From: Bacteroidota bacterium
Lineage (GTDB): Bacteria; Bacteroidota; Bacteroidia; Flavobacteriales; Flavobacteriaceae
Direction of reading: 5' to 3'
NCBI GenBank assembly: GCA_029557895.1
Contig: JAKQHT010000024.1
Span: forward strand, 37,602-101,601
DNA length: 64,000 nt
The notes under the pieces are model-generated. The model saw only the letters and a program-made list of their open reading frames with translations. It searched no databases and had not been told where the DNA came from. Below, one piece after another: positions 37,618 to 46,740 of the stretch. Within the stretch, counting starts at the first letter, position 1, and every line of letters starts with the position of its first letter. Both the position numbers and the translations under genes were made by a program.

Positions 37618-37889
37618 AATGCAAATATTAATTAATTAATCCATTGAACTAAAAACTAATTTAGTACACACCAAAAGTAAAATTAAAATTTAATTATTTG
37701 GTTGAAATGCATATTATTTCGATGAAATGCAATAAATTTTAACATTTATAGATTAAATACGATAAATAATCGACAAAATGCATGTTTCGAGGTGTTTTTG
37801 AGGATACATTTTTTATCCAAAAATATAAATGCAATTGTTACGTTTTTGAATTATACAATAAATTTACCGCAACAAAAATTAGCATCAAA

Positions 37890-38816
37890 ATGAAAAATTT
37901 GCTTCTATTGGCATGCTGCCTACTTACATGCACATTGTCCTTTCCCCAAGAAATGGGCCACAAAGAAAGTGAAGTTGCCATATCAAAACACATTGATGGC
38001 ACCCTGTTGGTACCGGAGCAAGGCGCAAAAACCCTGGCGATCATTATCGGTGGGTCAGGCCCAACAGACAGGAACGGCAACCAAAATTTCCTAAAAACAA
38101 ATAACCTGAAAAAACTGGCTGTTGGATTGGCGGAAAATGGCATTGCTACCTTCAGGTACGATAAGCGGGTCGTGAAACAGATTCGCAAAGGCGCTTTGGA
38201 CCCAAATATTATGTTTGACGATTTTGCAAAAGATGCTATGGACGTCATCAAGTTTTTTAGGGCAGAAAACACATTTGAAAAAATCTTCATCTTGGGACAT
38301 AGCCAGGGAAGTCTCGTTGGCATCTTGGCTTCAATGGACAGCGTTGACGGCTTGGTATCCATAGCGGGAGCAGGACAGAGCATTGACAAAGTGATCACCG
38401 AACAAATCCAAAAGACCGCACCAATGCTCGCTTCTGAAGCCGAACGCGTGTTTAGCGTTCTGAAAAAAGGCAAAACCACTAAAGATTACCCACCTGCACT
38501 GGCATCAATTTTTGACACTGACCTACAGCCTTTTATGGCCAACTGGATGAAATATGACCCGGCAGAGGAACTAAAAAAACTGGACATACCTGTACTTGTT
38601 GTCAACGGCACCAAGGATTTACAGGTAAGCGTTGAAGAGGCAAAACTGTTGAACGATGCCGCAAAACATTCTGAATTTGTTTTGATAGAAAAGATGAACC
38701 ATGTGCTTTTTATCATCGAAGGCGATGACCAAGAAAACGCAAAATCCTACAACGACCACGCCGGAAAGGTTTCGGAAGCGCTCATTACAGCTGTATCGGC
38801 ATTCATCAACAAATAA
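37890..38816 (+). CDS. Secreted alpha/beta hydrolase
   Basis: 308 residues from MKNLLLLACCLLTCTLSFPQE (37890), a signal peptide; the longer ORF start adds 36 codons with no export signal. The serine hydrolase features are the oxyanion region IIGGSGPTDRNGNQ, the nucleophile elbow GHSQGSLVG (about residue 136), an Asp near VVNGTKDLQVS and His in KMNHVLFI. The GGSGPTDRNGN motif is common in alpha/beta hydrolases of Bacteroidota annotated as esterases or acyl-peptide-like. The substrate is unknown. A terminator follows. Confidence 0.9.
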   Translation: MKNLLLLACCLLTCTLSFPQEMGHKESEVAISKHIDGTLLVPEQGAKTLAIIIGGSGPTDRNGNQNFLKTNNLKKLAVGLAENGIATFRYDKRVVKQIRKGALDPNIMFDDFAKDAMDVIKFFRAENTFEKIFILGHSQGSLVGILASMDSVDGLVSIAGAGQSIDKVITEQIQKTAPMLASEAERVFSVLKKGKTTKDYPPALASIFDTDLQPFMANWMKYDPAEELKKLDIPVLVVNGTKDLQVSVEEAKLLNDAAKHSEFVLIEKMNHVLFIIEGDDQENAKSYNDHAGKVSEALITAVSAFINK

Positions 38817-38833
38817 AGCACGTACCAATAACA

Positions 38834-38861
38834 AAATAGCACCTCTTTCAAGGTGCTATTT
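38834..38861 (+). terminator. Terminator of the alpha/beta hydrolase gene
   Basis: AAATAGCACCT / AGGTGCTATTT perfect 11-bp stem, 17 nt after the stop. The T run is short (TTT), so confidence is moderate. Confidence 0.75.
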
Positions 38862-39120
38862 CGATTAACTAACCAACCAAAATGTAAAGTTAACGTCTCT
38901 AAAGGTTAACTACTCCTTTTTTCTGTGTAGAGCATAATCATTTACATTTTACTTAAACCAAACTTCGTGCCAAACAATACAATTTTTCAAAAAAACTCTA
39001 TGGATTGTCAGAATTGGCCACAAATAAACTTGAGCACAATCTGTTTGTAGCACCTCATTCAAACGGACAATTTTTTTAAAGGGTAAATTGTGCTATTTTG
39101 CAGCTTAAATATCATAATAA

Positions 39121-40386
39121 ATGGAAAACGGACCACTTTTTGCAAATGACGGTATAGTCTTTGGACTATTGATGCTCGCTCTCGGATTTGTGTTTTACAC
39201 CGAATCAAAAACTTCTGGGTTTTGGCCCAAATTCTATACTTACGTCCCCGGACTTTTGATGTGCTACCTTATTCCCGCAATTTTTAATTCTGCCGGCCTC
39301 ATCGATGCCAATGTATCCAAAACCTATTACGTGGCAAGCCAATACCTACTCCCGGCATCATTGGTACTCTTGACCATCAGCATAGACCTCAAGGCTGTTT
39401 TCAATCTTGGATGGAAAGCCCTGGTTATGTTTTTTACCGGAACTGTGGGGATAATTATTGGAGGTCCTATAGCCATATTGATTATATCTAGCTTCTCTCC
39501 GGAGACCGTGGGAGGCGCGGGTTTTGACGCTGTCTGGAGAGGACTTGCCACACTGGCGGGCAGCTGGATTGGCGGCGGGGCCAACCAAGCAGCGATGTTG
39601 GAAATCTATGAGTACAACCAAGAACTCTATGGCGGCATGGTATTGGTGGACATTGTGGTTGCCAATATATGGATGGCCGTGCTACTTTATGGTATTGGCA
39701 AGAAAAATAAAATAGACAGTTGGCTCAAGGCCGATAATTCCGCCATTGATGAGCTGAAAATAAAAGTACAGGATTTTACCGATAAAATAACCCGCAATCC
39801 GTCTGTAACAGACATTATAATCATACTGATGTTCGCTTTTGTATCTGTAGGGGTTGCACATTTGGGAGCAGAGAAGATATCATCCTATCTCATGGAAAAT
39901 TTTGAGGCCGTCAGTGACCCAAAAAGTGCGCTGTCTTCATTTGGCAGCAACTTCTTTTGGCTGATTTCCATTGCAACCCTAATGGGCATCCTTTTGTCTT
40001 TCACAAAAGCCAAAAACTACGAAGGCGCAGGGGCAAGCAAGATAGGAAGCGTTTTCATTTACATTCTTGTCGCGACCATCGGGATGAAAATGGATCTTGG
40101 AAAAATATTTGAAAATCCCGGACTTATCTTGATAGGATTGGTCTGGATTTCGATACATGCATTGCTGCTGATCATTGTGGCAAAAGCCATAAAAGCACCC
40201 TACTTTTTCTTGGCGGTCGGCAGTCAGGCCAACGTGGGTGGTGCAGCATCTGCCCCAGTGGTAGCAGCAGCTTTCCATCCGAGCCTGGCAACCGTTGGCG
40301 CCTTATTGGCTGTCTTTGGTTATGTTATTGGCACCTATGGCGCCATTTTATGTGCCGAACTGATGAAAATAGCTTCCAACGGTTAG
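39121..40386 (+). CDS. DUF819 family membrane protein
   Basis: 421 residues with about 11 hydrophobic segments. The conserved glycine-rich stretches ATLAGSWIGGGANQAAMLEIYEY (about residue 140) and VGSQANVGGAASAPVVAAAFHPSLATVGALLAVFGYVIGTYGA (about 365-410) are DUF819 hallmarks. The two-fold repeat suggests a transporter of the ion-carrier type. The substrate is not known. No partner gene is evident, although the DUF4369 gene follows by 53 nt. Confidence 0.9.
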   Translation: MENGPLFANDGIVFGLLMLALGFVFYTESKTSGFWPKFYTYVPGLLMCYLIPAIFNSAGLIDANVSKTYYVASQYLLPASLVLLTISIDLKAVFNLGWKALVMFFTGTVGIIIGGPIAILIISSFSPETVGGAGFDAVWRGLATLAGSWIGGGANQAAMLEIYEYNQELYGGMVLVDIVVANIWMAVLLYGIGKKNKIDSWLKADNSAIDELKIKVQDFTDKITRNPSVTDIIIILMFAFVSVGVAHLGAEKISSYLMENFEAVSDPKSALSSFGSNFFWLISIATLMGILLSFTKAKNYEGAGASKIGSVFIYILVATIGMKMDLGKIFENPGLILIGLVWISIHALLLIIVAKAIKAPYFFLAVGSQANVGGAASAPVVAAAFHPSLATVGALLAVFGYVIGTYGAILCAELMKIASNG

Positions 40387-40439
40387 TAACAATCTATAAT
40401 TTATTATGATATTTGCGCACCAAATTCCAAATCAAAAAA

Positions 40440-41132
40440 ATGAAAAAATCACTCATTTATCTTTTAGTTGTTTTATTATCCGGATGTGCGAAAGACCAAT
40501 CCAATTTCACTTTGAAAGGCAATATCAAAGGATTAAAAAAAGGCACAGTATATCTCCAAATGCTGAAAGATTCCGGTTTGGTGACGATCGACTCGCTCGT
40601 TATCAATGGCAATCCTGCTTTTGAGTTGAGCACGGCATTAGAATCGCCCCAAATGCTTTACCTTAAATTGCACAAATATGATAATGAAGATCATATCGTA
40701 TCGTTTTTTGCTGACAATGGCACCACAGAGCTGACAACTTCTGTTAAGAATTTTGAACTTGACACCAAAATCAAAGGCTCCAAACAGCAGCAAAAACTCG
40801 AAGAATACCAACTTATGATGTCAAGGTTCAACGACCAAAACCTGACTTTGATCAAAGAAAGCCTTGATGCCCAAAAAGACATGGACCCAACAAAAATAAA
40901 TGAAGCACAGGCGAAAATTGACAACCTGCTCAAAAGAAAATACCTATATACGGTAAACTTTGCCGTGAACAACCACGATAGCGAAGTGGCACCTTACCTT
41001 GCTCTGGCAGAAATATATGATGCCAACGTGAAGTTTCTCGACACAATAAACAATTCGTTGACACCCAAAGTAAAGGCGTCGTTTTACGGCAAAGAACTCC
41101 AGAAGTATATTGACGAAAGGAAGAAAGAATAA
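40440..41132 (+). CDS. DUF4369 lipoprotein without a thioredoxin domain
   Basis: 230 residues from MKKSLIYLLVVLLSGCAKDQ (40440), a lipoprotein signal with LSGC lipobox. DUF4369 occupies about 25-110 (FTLKGNIKGLKKGTVYLQMLKDSGLVTIDSLVINGN). The rest is helical and charged (about 115-230) and ends in KYIDERKKE. Most DUF4369 proteins continue into a thioredoxin/AhpC domain with CxxC; here there is none. It may be a stand-alone or truncated member. A terminator follows. Confidence 0.85.
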   Translation: MKKSLIYLLVVLLSGCAKDQSNFTLKGNIKGLKKGTVYLQMLKDSGLVTIDSLVINGNPAFELSTALESPQMLYLKLHKYDNEDHIVSFFADNGTTELTTSVKNFELDTKIKGSKQQQKLEEYQLMMSRFNDQNLTLIKESLDAQKDMDPTKINEAQAKIDNLLKRKYLYTVNFAVNNHDSEVAPYLALAEIYDANVKFLDTINNSLTPKVKASFYGKELQKYIDERKKE

Positions 41133-41180
41133 CGGAATACACAACATCGTCAAATTTAAAAATTTACTACCGATGTCAAT

Positions 41181-41210
41181 AAAAAAAAGCCCCACAAAGG
41201 GCTTTTTTTT
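41181..41210. terminator. Bidirectional terminator
   Basis: AAAAAAGCCC / GGGCTTTTTT stem flanked by A and T runs, lying between the convergent DUF4369 gene and the 89-residue hypothetical gene. Confidence 0.85.
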
Positions 41211-41230
41211 ACTTCATTAGGATAGTCCAA

Positions 41231-41500
41231 TTACCCCAATTTGTTCAATTTTTCGATAAGTTCGTTTCCTTTGATTTCCAATTCTTTTTGAATAGCCCTG
41301 AAATGTTCTTTCTTGTTCTCAACATTTTTATCGTTCACTTTTGCTATCAATGCATCAAAGACGTCAATTGCTTCGTCCACAATCGCATCGCTCTCTTTAG
41401 TGTCTTTTTTTGGATTGCTGTATTCCCAGATATAAACCGCCTCAATAATGTCACCAAGGACAAAATTGATGTCTTTCTTAAGGTTTCTTACGTTTGCCAT
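41231..41500 (-). CDS. Conserved hypothetical protein, 89 residues
   Basis: MANVRNLKKDINFVLGDIIEAVYIWEYSNPKKDTKESDAIVDEAIDVFDALIAKVN... is a small, charged, all-helical cytosolic protein with no transmembrane segment. I do not recognise a named family, although similar short proteins occur in Flavobacteriaceae. It has a TAACTTTG box 26 nt upstream and a terminator downstream, so it appears to be a monocistronic, real gene. Function unknown. Confidence 0.75.
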   Translation of the reverse strand: MANVRNLKKDINFVLGDIIEAVYIWEYSNPKKDTKESDAIVDEAIDVFDALIAKVNDKNVENKKEHFRAIQKELEIKGNELIEKLNKLG

Positions 41501-41525
41501 AACTTTGATATATTTTATTTGGGCA

Positions 41526-41533
41526 CAAAGTTA
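41526..41533 (-). promoter_or_regulatory. -7 promoter box of the 89-residue gene
   Basis: Minus strand TAACTTTG, exact consensus, 26 nt before the ATG. It overlaps the manA stop codon. Confidence 0.45.
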
Positions 41534-42502
41534 CACATAAACTTCCAATAACGTAGCACCTTCGGACACAATTTGATATGTTGCCACACACGCAGGCATC
41601 AAAATGGTATCGCCTTTTTCCAAAGACTCGTCACCTTCATCGGTATGGATCACTGCAGCGCCATCCACACATATGTAGATGATGAAAGAATCATACCTGT
41701 TTTCCTTTTGAACGGGTTTGTCCAATTTTAAATAATTGGTTGTAAAATAGGGACAACTGACCATAGCATTGGTTTTATTCTTTCGACCGTCATAATCGAC
41801 CCTATAATCATCGGGCATGTCAAAACCGATAGCATCCAAAGCCAAATCATTGTGAAGTTCGCGCTCTTTGCCTTGGTCATCCTTGCGATCCCAATCATAT
41901 ACCCGATAGGTTATGTCACTGGTTTGCTGTATTTCGGCAAGCATCACTCCCGCACCAATGGCATGCACCCTTCCCACTTCAATAAAATAAGTATCGCCCT
42001 CTTTTACACTATCAAAATTAAGAATGTCCGTAAGTGTTTTTTGCTCAAGGTGTTCCAGGTACTGCCCTGGTGTTACTTTGCGGTTGAACCCCACTATCAG
42101 CTTGGCATCGTCATCGGCCTGCATCACATACCACATTTCGGTCTTTCCAAAGGAATTATGGCGTTTTGCGGCCAACTCATCATTGGGGTGTAACTGTATG
42201 GAAAGGTCTTCACGGGCATCGATGAACTTGATGAGCAACGGGAATTTGGAGCCGAATTTTTGGAAATTTTTTTCTCCAACCAAGGCTTCCCTGTAATTTT
42301 CCAAAACCGTCTTGAGCGATTGACCCGCCATTGGACCATTTTTCACAATGGATGCATTACCTTCAACATCGCTCACTTCCCAACTTTCGCCAATGTTTGG
42401 CAGGTTTGAGTTCTTGCCCAAAATGGTACGCAACTTTTGGCCGCCCCAAATTTTTTCCTTTAGAATGGGTTCAAATTTTAACGGATACAACTTGTGCTTC
42501 AT
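41531..42502 (-). CDS. manA: Type I mannose-6-phosphate isomerase
   Basis: 323 residues. The cupin zinc site is visible in SIQLHPND (about residue 100), the ligand region EMWYVMQA (about 121) and VGRVHAIGAG (about 176). The first part, PLKFEPILKEKIWGG, is family-typical. It interconverts Man-6-P and Fru-6-P, feeding nucleotide-sugar synthesis. It lies 7 nt after queD, in a likely idi-queD-manA operon. Confidence 0.95.
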   Translation of the reverse strand: MKHKLYPLKFEPILKEKIWGGQKLRTILGKNSNLPNIGESWEVSDVEGNASIVKNGPMAGQSLKTVLENYREALVGEKNFQKFGSKFPLLIKFIDAREDLSIQLHPNDELAAKRHNSFGKTEMWYVMQADDDAKLIVGFNRKVTPGQYLEHLEQKTLTDILNFDSVKEGDTYFIEVGRVHAIGAGVMLAEIQQTSDITYRVYDWDRKDDQGKERELHNDLALDAIGFDMPDDYRVDYDGRKNKTNAMVSCPYFTTNYLKLDKPVQKENRYDSFIIYICVDGAAVIHTDEGDESLEKGDTILMPACVATYQIVSEGATLLEVYV

Positions 42503-42509
42503 TGATTTA

Positions 42510-42920
42510 TCAGTTGCCGGAATAGGTTATAAAATTTCTCGGGGTTTCGTAAAGTGTGATTTCCAAAAGACTGGTAGCTTTCAGTCTTGGCTTTATCTTG
42601 TTGTATATCACCACGGCTATGTTTTCGGCAGTGGGAATCAAATCCTTGAAATCCGGCACATCGAGATTCAGGTTTTTGTGGTCAAAGGCATCTTCGACCT
42701 CTTCTTTTATAATGTCCTTCAAGGTCTTGATGTCGATGACATAGCCAGTGTCCGGGTCGATGGCATCTGTTACGCTCACAACCAATTCGTAGTTATGGCC
42801 GTGAAAGTTTGGGTTATTGCACTTGCCAAAAACCGTATCGTTTTTTTCATCGGTCCAATCTTTTCGGTATAGTCGGTGCGCAGCATTGAAATGCGCCCTT
42901 CTGCTAACGGTCGCTTTCAT
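42510..42920 (-). CDS. queD: 6-carboxytetrahydropterin synthase (QueD/PTPS)
   Basis: 136 residues. Zinc ligands are in AHFNAAHRL (His) and FHGHNYELVVSV (HxH); the catalytic Cys is in FGKCNNPNF. DHKNLN follows. QueD makes 6-carboxytetrahydropterin for queuosine; the homologous PTPS makes a biopterin precursor, and the two cannot be separated with certainty from sequence. It overlaps the idi 3' end by 17 nt. Confidence 0.93.
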   Translation of the reverse strand: MKATVSRRAHFNAAHRLYRKDWTDEKNDTVFGKCNNPNFHGHNYELVVSVTDAIDPDTGYVIDIKTLKDIIKEEVEDAFDHKNLNLDVPDFKDLIPTAENIAVVIYNKIKPRLKATSLLEITLYETPRNFITYSGN

Positions 42921-43443
42921 TTTTTCTCAAATCTATACGTTCGTAAAACTTATCAAAGATAATCTTGAACCATTCGGTATAAACTTCCGGATGCTGTTCT
43001 ATATCGGATTTTACTTTTTCGGGCGACATCCATTTCCAATCGGCTACTTCATCAGGGTTTATTGTTGGCACACCGCTATAATGGCCTATCAAAATGTGGT
43101 CGTACTCGTGTTCTGTCAGTCCGTTGTCAAAAGGTGCTTTGTAGATAAAAGAAAACACATCTTGCAGCGGCACAACAAAGCCCATTTCTTCCTCTAACCT
43201 GCGCTGTCCAGCGGCCACATTGCTCTCCCCCAAACGCTGGTGGCTGCAACAGGTATTGGTCCAGAGCTTCGGCGAGTGGTATTTGTGAGCAGCCCGTTTC
43301 TGGAGCATCAACTCGTTGTTGTCATTAAAAACAAATACCGAAAAGGCTCTGTGGAGCAAACCTTTTTCGTGAGCTTCCAGTTTGGGCATAGTCCCTATCT
43401 GTTCATCATTTTCATTGACGAGAATCACTATTTCTTCTTCCAT
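42904..43443 (-). CDS. idi: Isopentenyl-diphosphate delta-isomerase, type I
   Basis: 179 residues, Nudix fold. The catalytic Cys is in LWTNTCCSHQRLGE, and the Glu of the Nudix-like helix is in AGQRRLEEEMGFV. It interconverts IPP and DMAPP for isoprenoid synthesis. The ATG is preceded by TACTTTTG 6 nt upstream, suggesting a leaderless or near-leaderless transcript. It is the first gene of the idi-queD-manA cluster. Confidence 0.95.
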   Translation of the reverse strand: MEEEIVILVNENDEQIGTMPKLEAHEKGLLHRAFSVFVFNDNNELMLQKRAAHKYHSPKLWTNTCCSHQRLGESNVAAGQRRLEEEMGFVVPLQDVFSFIYKAPFDNGLTEHEYDHILIGHYSGVPTINPDEVADWKWMSPEKVKSDIEQHPEVYTEWFKIIFDKFYERIDLRKNESDR

Positions 43444-43449
43444 AGCTTA

Positions 43450-43457
43450 CAAAAGTA
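43450..43457 (-). promoter_or_regulatory. -7 promoter box abutting the idi start
   Basis: Minus strand TACTTTTG, exact TAnnTTTG, 6 nt before the ATG. No clear -33. Confidence 0.45.
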
Positions 43458-44100
43458 CCACTAAAAAATAAATAATGATATACCTGTGGCGAAAACTAAA
43501 ATCGTTTTCAACTATATCACAATTTGATTATCCAAAATAAAAATTTGTGATCGATCGCTTCCATTTTCAAAAGTGTTTTGAATGCCAAGGATCACTAAAC
43601 TAATTGTCTGGTTTTATGTCAACAAATCTTATTTAAATTCTATAAGTATTAAAAGTGGCATCAAAGCCCCATTAGTCCCACCCATTGCATTCGGGTTACT
43701 ATTTTACCCAAAATCAATGTGTTACCAAACATTGATGTGCTATCAAAAGTTTGAAATAATTTTTAAAAGAAGGAACTTTACCCATAGTTCCAAATATTGG
43801 ATATAAGCAAGTTCTTTGCAAAACAATTGATCAAAATCAATTCACAGGCATGATCCGCACATCGTTCGGCATTACAATTATGACCACAATGGCAAACGTC
43901 ATATCGCCCCACCGCTCCAATAGTCATATACTTGGGATGCAAATATGGTGTATTCTTCTTTTTTTGGCATTTTTGCGACTCGGATTAATTTTTTTCAGAC
44001 AGAACATGCCCACCCCAAACCCCGAAAGTTATCTGGATATCCATTTCCAAAATTTGGCTATAAACATTTTCAAACGGGTTTTTAATCTTAAATTATAAAG
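43458..44100. other. Gap between idi and prfC
   Basis: About 640 AT-rich bases. A plus-strand ORF of 82 codons at 43850-44098 has a composition and hydrophobic pattern that I cannot assign, and it is not supported. No hairpin terminator or RNA gene is apparent. The right edge holds the prfC -7 box. Confidence 0.55.
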
Positions 44101-44108
44101 TATCTTTG
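44101..44108 (+). promoter_or_regulatory. -7 promoter box of prfC
   Basis: TATCTTTG followed by C, exact consensus, about 17 nt before the ATG. The -33 is weak. Confidence 0.5.
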
Positions 44109-44125
44109 CACCATTTTCAGAACCT

Positions 44126-45715
44126 ATGAGCTTTACAAAGGAAATCAACAGGCGAAGGACTTTCGGGATTATTTCTCACCCGGACGCCGGTAAAACCACC
44201 CTGACCGAAAAATTACTGCTTTTTGGCGGCGCCATACAAGAGGCCGGTGCCGTGAAGAGCAACAAAATCAAGAAAGGAGCCACCAGCGACTTTATGGAAA
44301 TTGAACGCCAACGCGGTATTTCTGTGGCCACTTCGGTTTTAGCGTTTGAATATAACGGATACAAAATCAACATTCTGGATACTCCGGGCCACAAGGACTT
44401 TGCCGAGGACACATTCCGAACCCTGACCGCAGTTGACAGCGTAATTGTTGTGGTGGACGTGGCAAAAGGTGTTGAGGAACAAACCGAAAAACTCGTCGAG
44501 GTGTGCAGGATGCGCAATATTCCGATGATTGTCTTTATCAATAAACTGGATCGTGAGGGCAAAGATGCCTTTGATCTTCTCGATGAAATAGAGCAAAAGC
44601 TCAAACTAAACGTAATACCTTTGAGTTTCCCGATAGGTATGGGATATGATTTTAAGGGCATTTATAACATTTGGGAAAAAAACATCAACCTCTTTAGCGG
44701 CGACAGTCGCAAAAATATTGAAGAAACTGTGGAAATATCGGATTTGCAATCCGACGAACTTGACACGCTCATCGGCTCAAAATCAGCCAACACCCTGCGT
44801 GAAGAGCTCGAATTAGTAGATGGCATCTATCCAACTTTTGACAAACAGTCCTATCTGGATGGCCATACGCAACCTGTGTTTTTTGGTTCGGCATTGAACA
44901 ATTTTGGTGTTCGTGAGCTTTTGGACTGTTTTGTGGAAATTGCCCCGAAACCCCGTCCAAAGCAAAGCGAAGAACGGCTGGTACAACCTGACGAAAAGGC
45001 ATTTACAGGATTTGTTTTTAAGATACATGCCAATATGGATCCTAACCACCGCGACCGATTGGCATTTGTGAAAATAGTTTCCGGCAAGTTTGAACGCAAC
45101 ACGCCATACCTGCACGTAAGACATGGCAAAAAGTTGAAATTCTCGAGCCCAAATGCGTTTTTTGCAGAAAAGAAAGAAATCGTGGACGTATCCTATCCGG
45201 GCGACATTGTAGGGCTGCACGACACGGGCAACTTCAAGATCGGAGACACGCTGACCGAAGGCGAAATCATTAATTACAAAGGGATTCCAAGCTTTTCGCC
45301 GGAACACTTTAGGTACATTAACAATGCCGATCCGTTGAAATCTAAACAACTCTTTAAAGGGATTGACCAACTTATGGATGAAGGTGTGGCACAATTGTTC
45401 ACGCTGGAACTCAATGGGCGCAAAGTCATCGGAACTGTTGGAGCTTTGCAATATGAAGTAATCCAATATCGGTTAGAACATGAATATGGTGCCAAATGCA
45501 CTTATGAAAACCTGAATGTTTACAAAGCTTGTTGGGTGGATGCCAAAGACCCAAAGAGCGAATCGTTCAAAGATTTTATGGCCGTAAAACAGCGCTACCT
45601 TGCCACGGACAAACAAGGACAGTTGGTGTTTTTGGCCGATTCTCAGTTTTCGCTTCAAATGACGCAGCAAAAATATCCTGACATAACCTTTCATTTTACT
45701 TCTGAATTTCGATAG
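44126..45715 (+). CDS. prfC: Peptide chain release factor 3
   Basis: 529 residues. GTPase motifs: G1 HPDAGKTTLTEKLL (about residue 19), G2/RGIS as RQRGISVATSV, G3 DTPGHKDF and G4 NKLDREG. The C-terminal domains II and III follow. RF3 removes RF1/RF2 from the ribosome after peptide release. The start is at MSFTKEINRRRTFGIISHP. A terminator follows. Confidence 0.96.
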   Translation: MSFTKEINRRRTFGIISHPDAGKTTLTEKLLLFGGAIQEAGAVKSNKIKKGATSDFMEIERQRGISVATSVLAFEYNGYKINILDTPGHKDFAEDTFRTLTAVDSVIVVVDVAKGVEEQTEKLVEVCRMRNIPMIVFINKLDREGKDAFDLLDEIEQKLKLNVIPLSFPIGMGYDFKGIYNIWEKNINLFSGDSRKNIEETVEISDLQSDELDTLIGSKSANTLREELELVDGIYPTFDKQSYLDGHTQPVFFGSALNNFGVRELLDCFVEIAPKPRPKQSEERLVQPDEKAFTGFVFKIHANMDPNHRDRLAFVKIVSGKFERNTPYLHVRHGKKLKFSSPNAFFAEKKEIVDVSYPGDIVGLHDTGNFKIGDTLTEGEIINYKGIPSFSPEHFRYINNADPLKSKQLFKGIDQLMDEGVAQLFTLELNGRKVIGTVGALQYEVIQYRLEHEYGAKCTYENLNVYKACWVDAKDPKSESFKDFMAVKQRYLATDKQGQLVFLADSQFSLQMTQQKYPDITFHFTSEFR

Positions 45716-45763
45716 GAAAGTATTTTTAAAAAATTCAAAACAACAAATTCCACAACACTTTCG

Positions 45764-45788
45764 TCCTGGATTTGCTTCAGGATTTTTT
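45764..45788 (+). terminator. Terminator of prfC
   Basis: TCCTG / CAGGA stem with a T run, about 48 nt after the stop. Confidence 0.65.
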
Positions 45789-46083
45789 CAGGAATATTTT
45801 GGACATATTGGTAAAATCCCAAGTTTATCATTCTTTCGAGATGCCGAAATAACCCCGAAAATCATCGGAACAGCATGACAAATGACAGTCCATCACACAA
45901 ACACAATACGGTGTTTTTTTGTCAATTATTCAATCTTTGACGTGCATTTCATCGAAAATTCAAATTTTTAAGTATTTTTTTATCAAATTATCATTACTTT
46001 TAATCCGATGAAGTTTTTGAAACTGGTTTTTAACAACTTTCATTCAACATAAAAATAGATTCAGACCCCAAATTGATCTACTT
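45789..46083. other. Gap between prfC and the Fe-S protein gene
   Basis: Together with the prfC terminator, this makes about 370 bases of noncoding AT-rich sequence. No further feature is recognised. Confidence 0.5.
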
Positions 46084-46320
46084 ATGGAAACTACTGACAA
46101 TGTATTCAGTAACAGAGATATTACTGTTACCTACGAACCCCGTGTTTGCATCAACGCCGAACGTTGCGCAAAAGAACTCTCAAATGTTTTCAGACATTCC
46201 GTCATCCCATGGATCGACCTTGACGGCGATACCACGGAACGCATCATCCGCCAAGTGAGGAAGTGTCCATCGGGTGCTCTCAAGTTTTCTTATAACAATA
46301 GTAACGATGAAGTAGCCTGA
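46084..46320 (+). CDS. Small (4Fe-4S)-binding protein (Fer4_19)
   Basis: 78 residues. The cysteines fit Fer4_19: CINAERC (residues 22-28) and KCPSGALKF (near 62), with PRVCIN and HSVIPWIDLDGD around them. This small ferredoxin-like module occurs alone or joined to acetyltransferases. Its role here is unknown. The start METTDNVFSN is supported by position only. Confidence 0.8.
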   Translation: METTDNVFSNRDITVTYEPRVCINAERCAKELSNVFRHSVIPWIDLDGDTTERIIRQVRKCPSGALKFSYNNSNDEVA

Positions 46321-46346
46321 CCAACTATGTTTTTTAATTTATTTGA

Positions 46347-46388
46347 AGAAAAAAATCCCTTTGAAGCGTTCTCAAAGGGATTTTTTGG
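46347..46388. terminator. Bidirectional terminator
   Basis: AATCCCTTTGA / TCAAAGGGATT stem with A and T runs on both sides, between the Fe-S gene and DUF3467. Confidence 0.85.
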
Positions 46389-46390
46389 TT

Positions 46391-46708
46391 TTAGGCCTGT
46401 CCTGTTGGGCCAAAATTTAGTGGTATCGGAGGTTGTTCATAATCCTTGATTTCGCCGTGGTTTTTTTCAAACCTGCCCACATTGTCACCAAGTGCCTTGA
46501 GCAATCGTTTGGCGTGCTGAGGTGTCAATATTATACGGGATCTTACCTTGCTCTTGGGCGTGCCCGGCATGATGCTCACAAAATCGACAACAAATTCTGA
46601 TACAGAATGGTTGATGATGGCCAGATTGGAATAAATGCCTTCAGCGGTCTTTTCATCAAGTTCTATATTGATCTGCCCTTGTTTTGGTGCTTCGTTTTTA
46701 TCGTTCAT
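46391..46708 (-). CDS. DUF3467 family protein
   Basis: 105 residues. The pattern NIELDEKTAEGIYSNLAIINHSVSEFVVDFVSIMPGTPKSKVRSRIILTPQHAKRLLKALGDN matches DUF3467 well. It is a small beta-rich protein of unknown function, found widely in Bacteroidota and often next to rpoC, as here. The 3' end meets a bidirectional terminator at 46347-46388. Confidence 0.9.
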   Translation of the reverse strand: MNDKNEAPKQGQINIELDEKTAEGIYSNLAIINHSVSEFVVDFVSIMPGTPKSKVRSRIILTPQHAKRLLKALGDNVGRFEKNHGEIKDYEQPPIPLNFGPTGQA

Positions 46709-46740
46709 ACTATTTCAATTTAAAAATTGGATTTGAAATA

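Larger units (their letters stand above)
37445..37889. other. Divergent gap holding an orphan minus-strand transcript unit
   Basis: 445 bases between divergent genes. It contains a strong minus-strand terminator and a 13-codon ORF just upstream of it (listed separately). The rest is very AT-rich, with repeats of TTAATTAATTAAT around 37630, and holds no longer reading frame that looks coding. Confidence 0.65.

Noticed and set aside
43850-44098. 82-codon plus-strand ORF before prfC
   Set aside because: No recognisable family, no promoter or spacing support; it overlaps the prfC promoter region and looks like chance.
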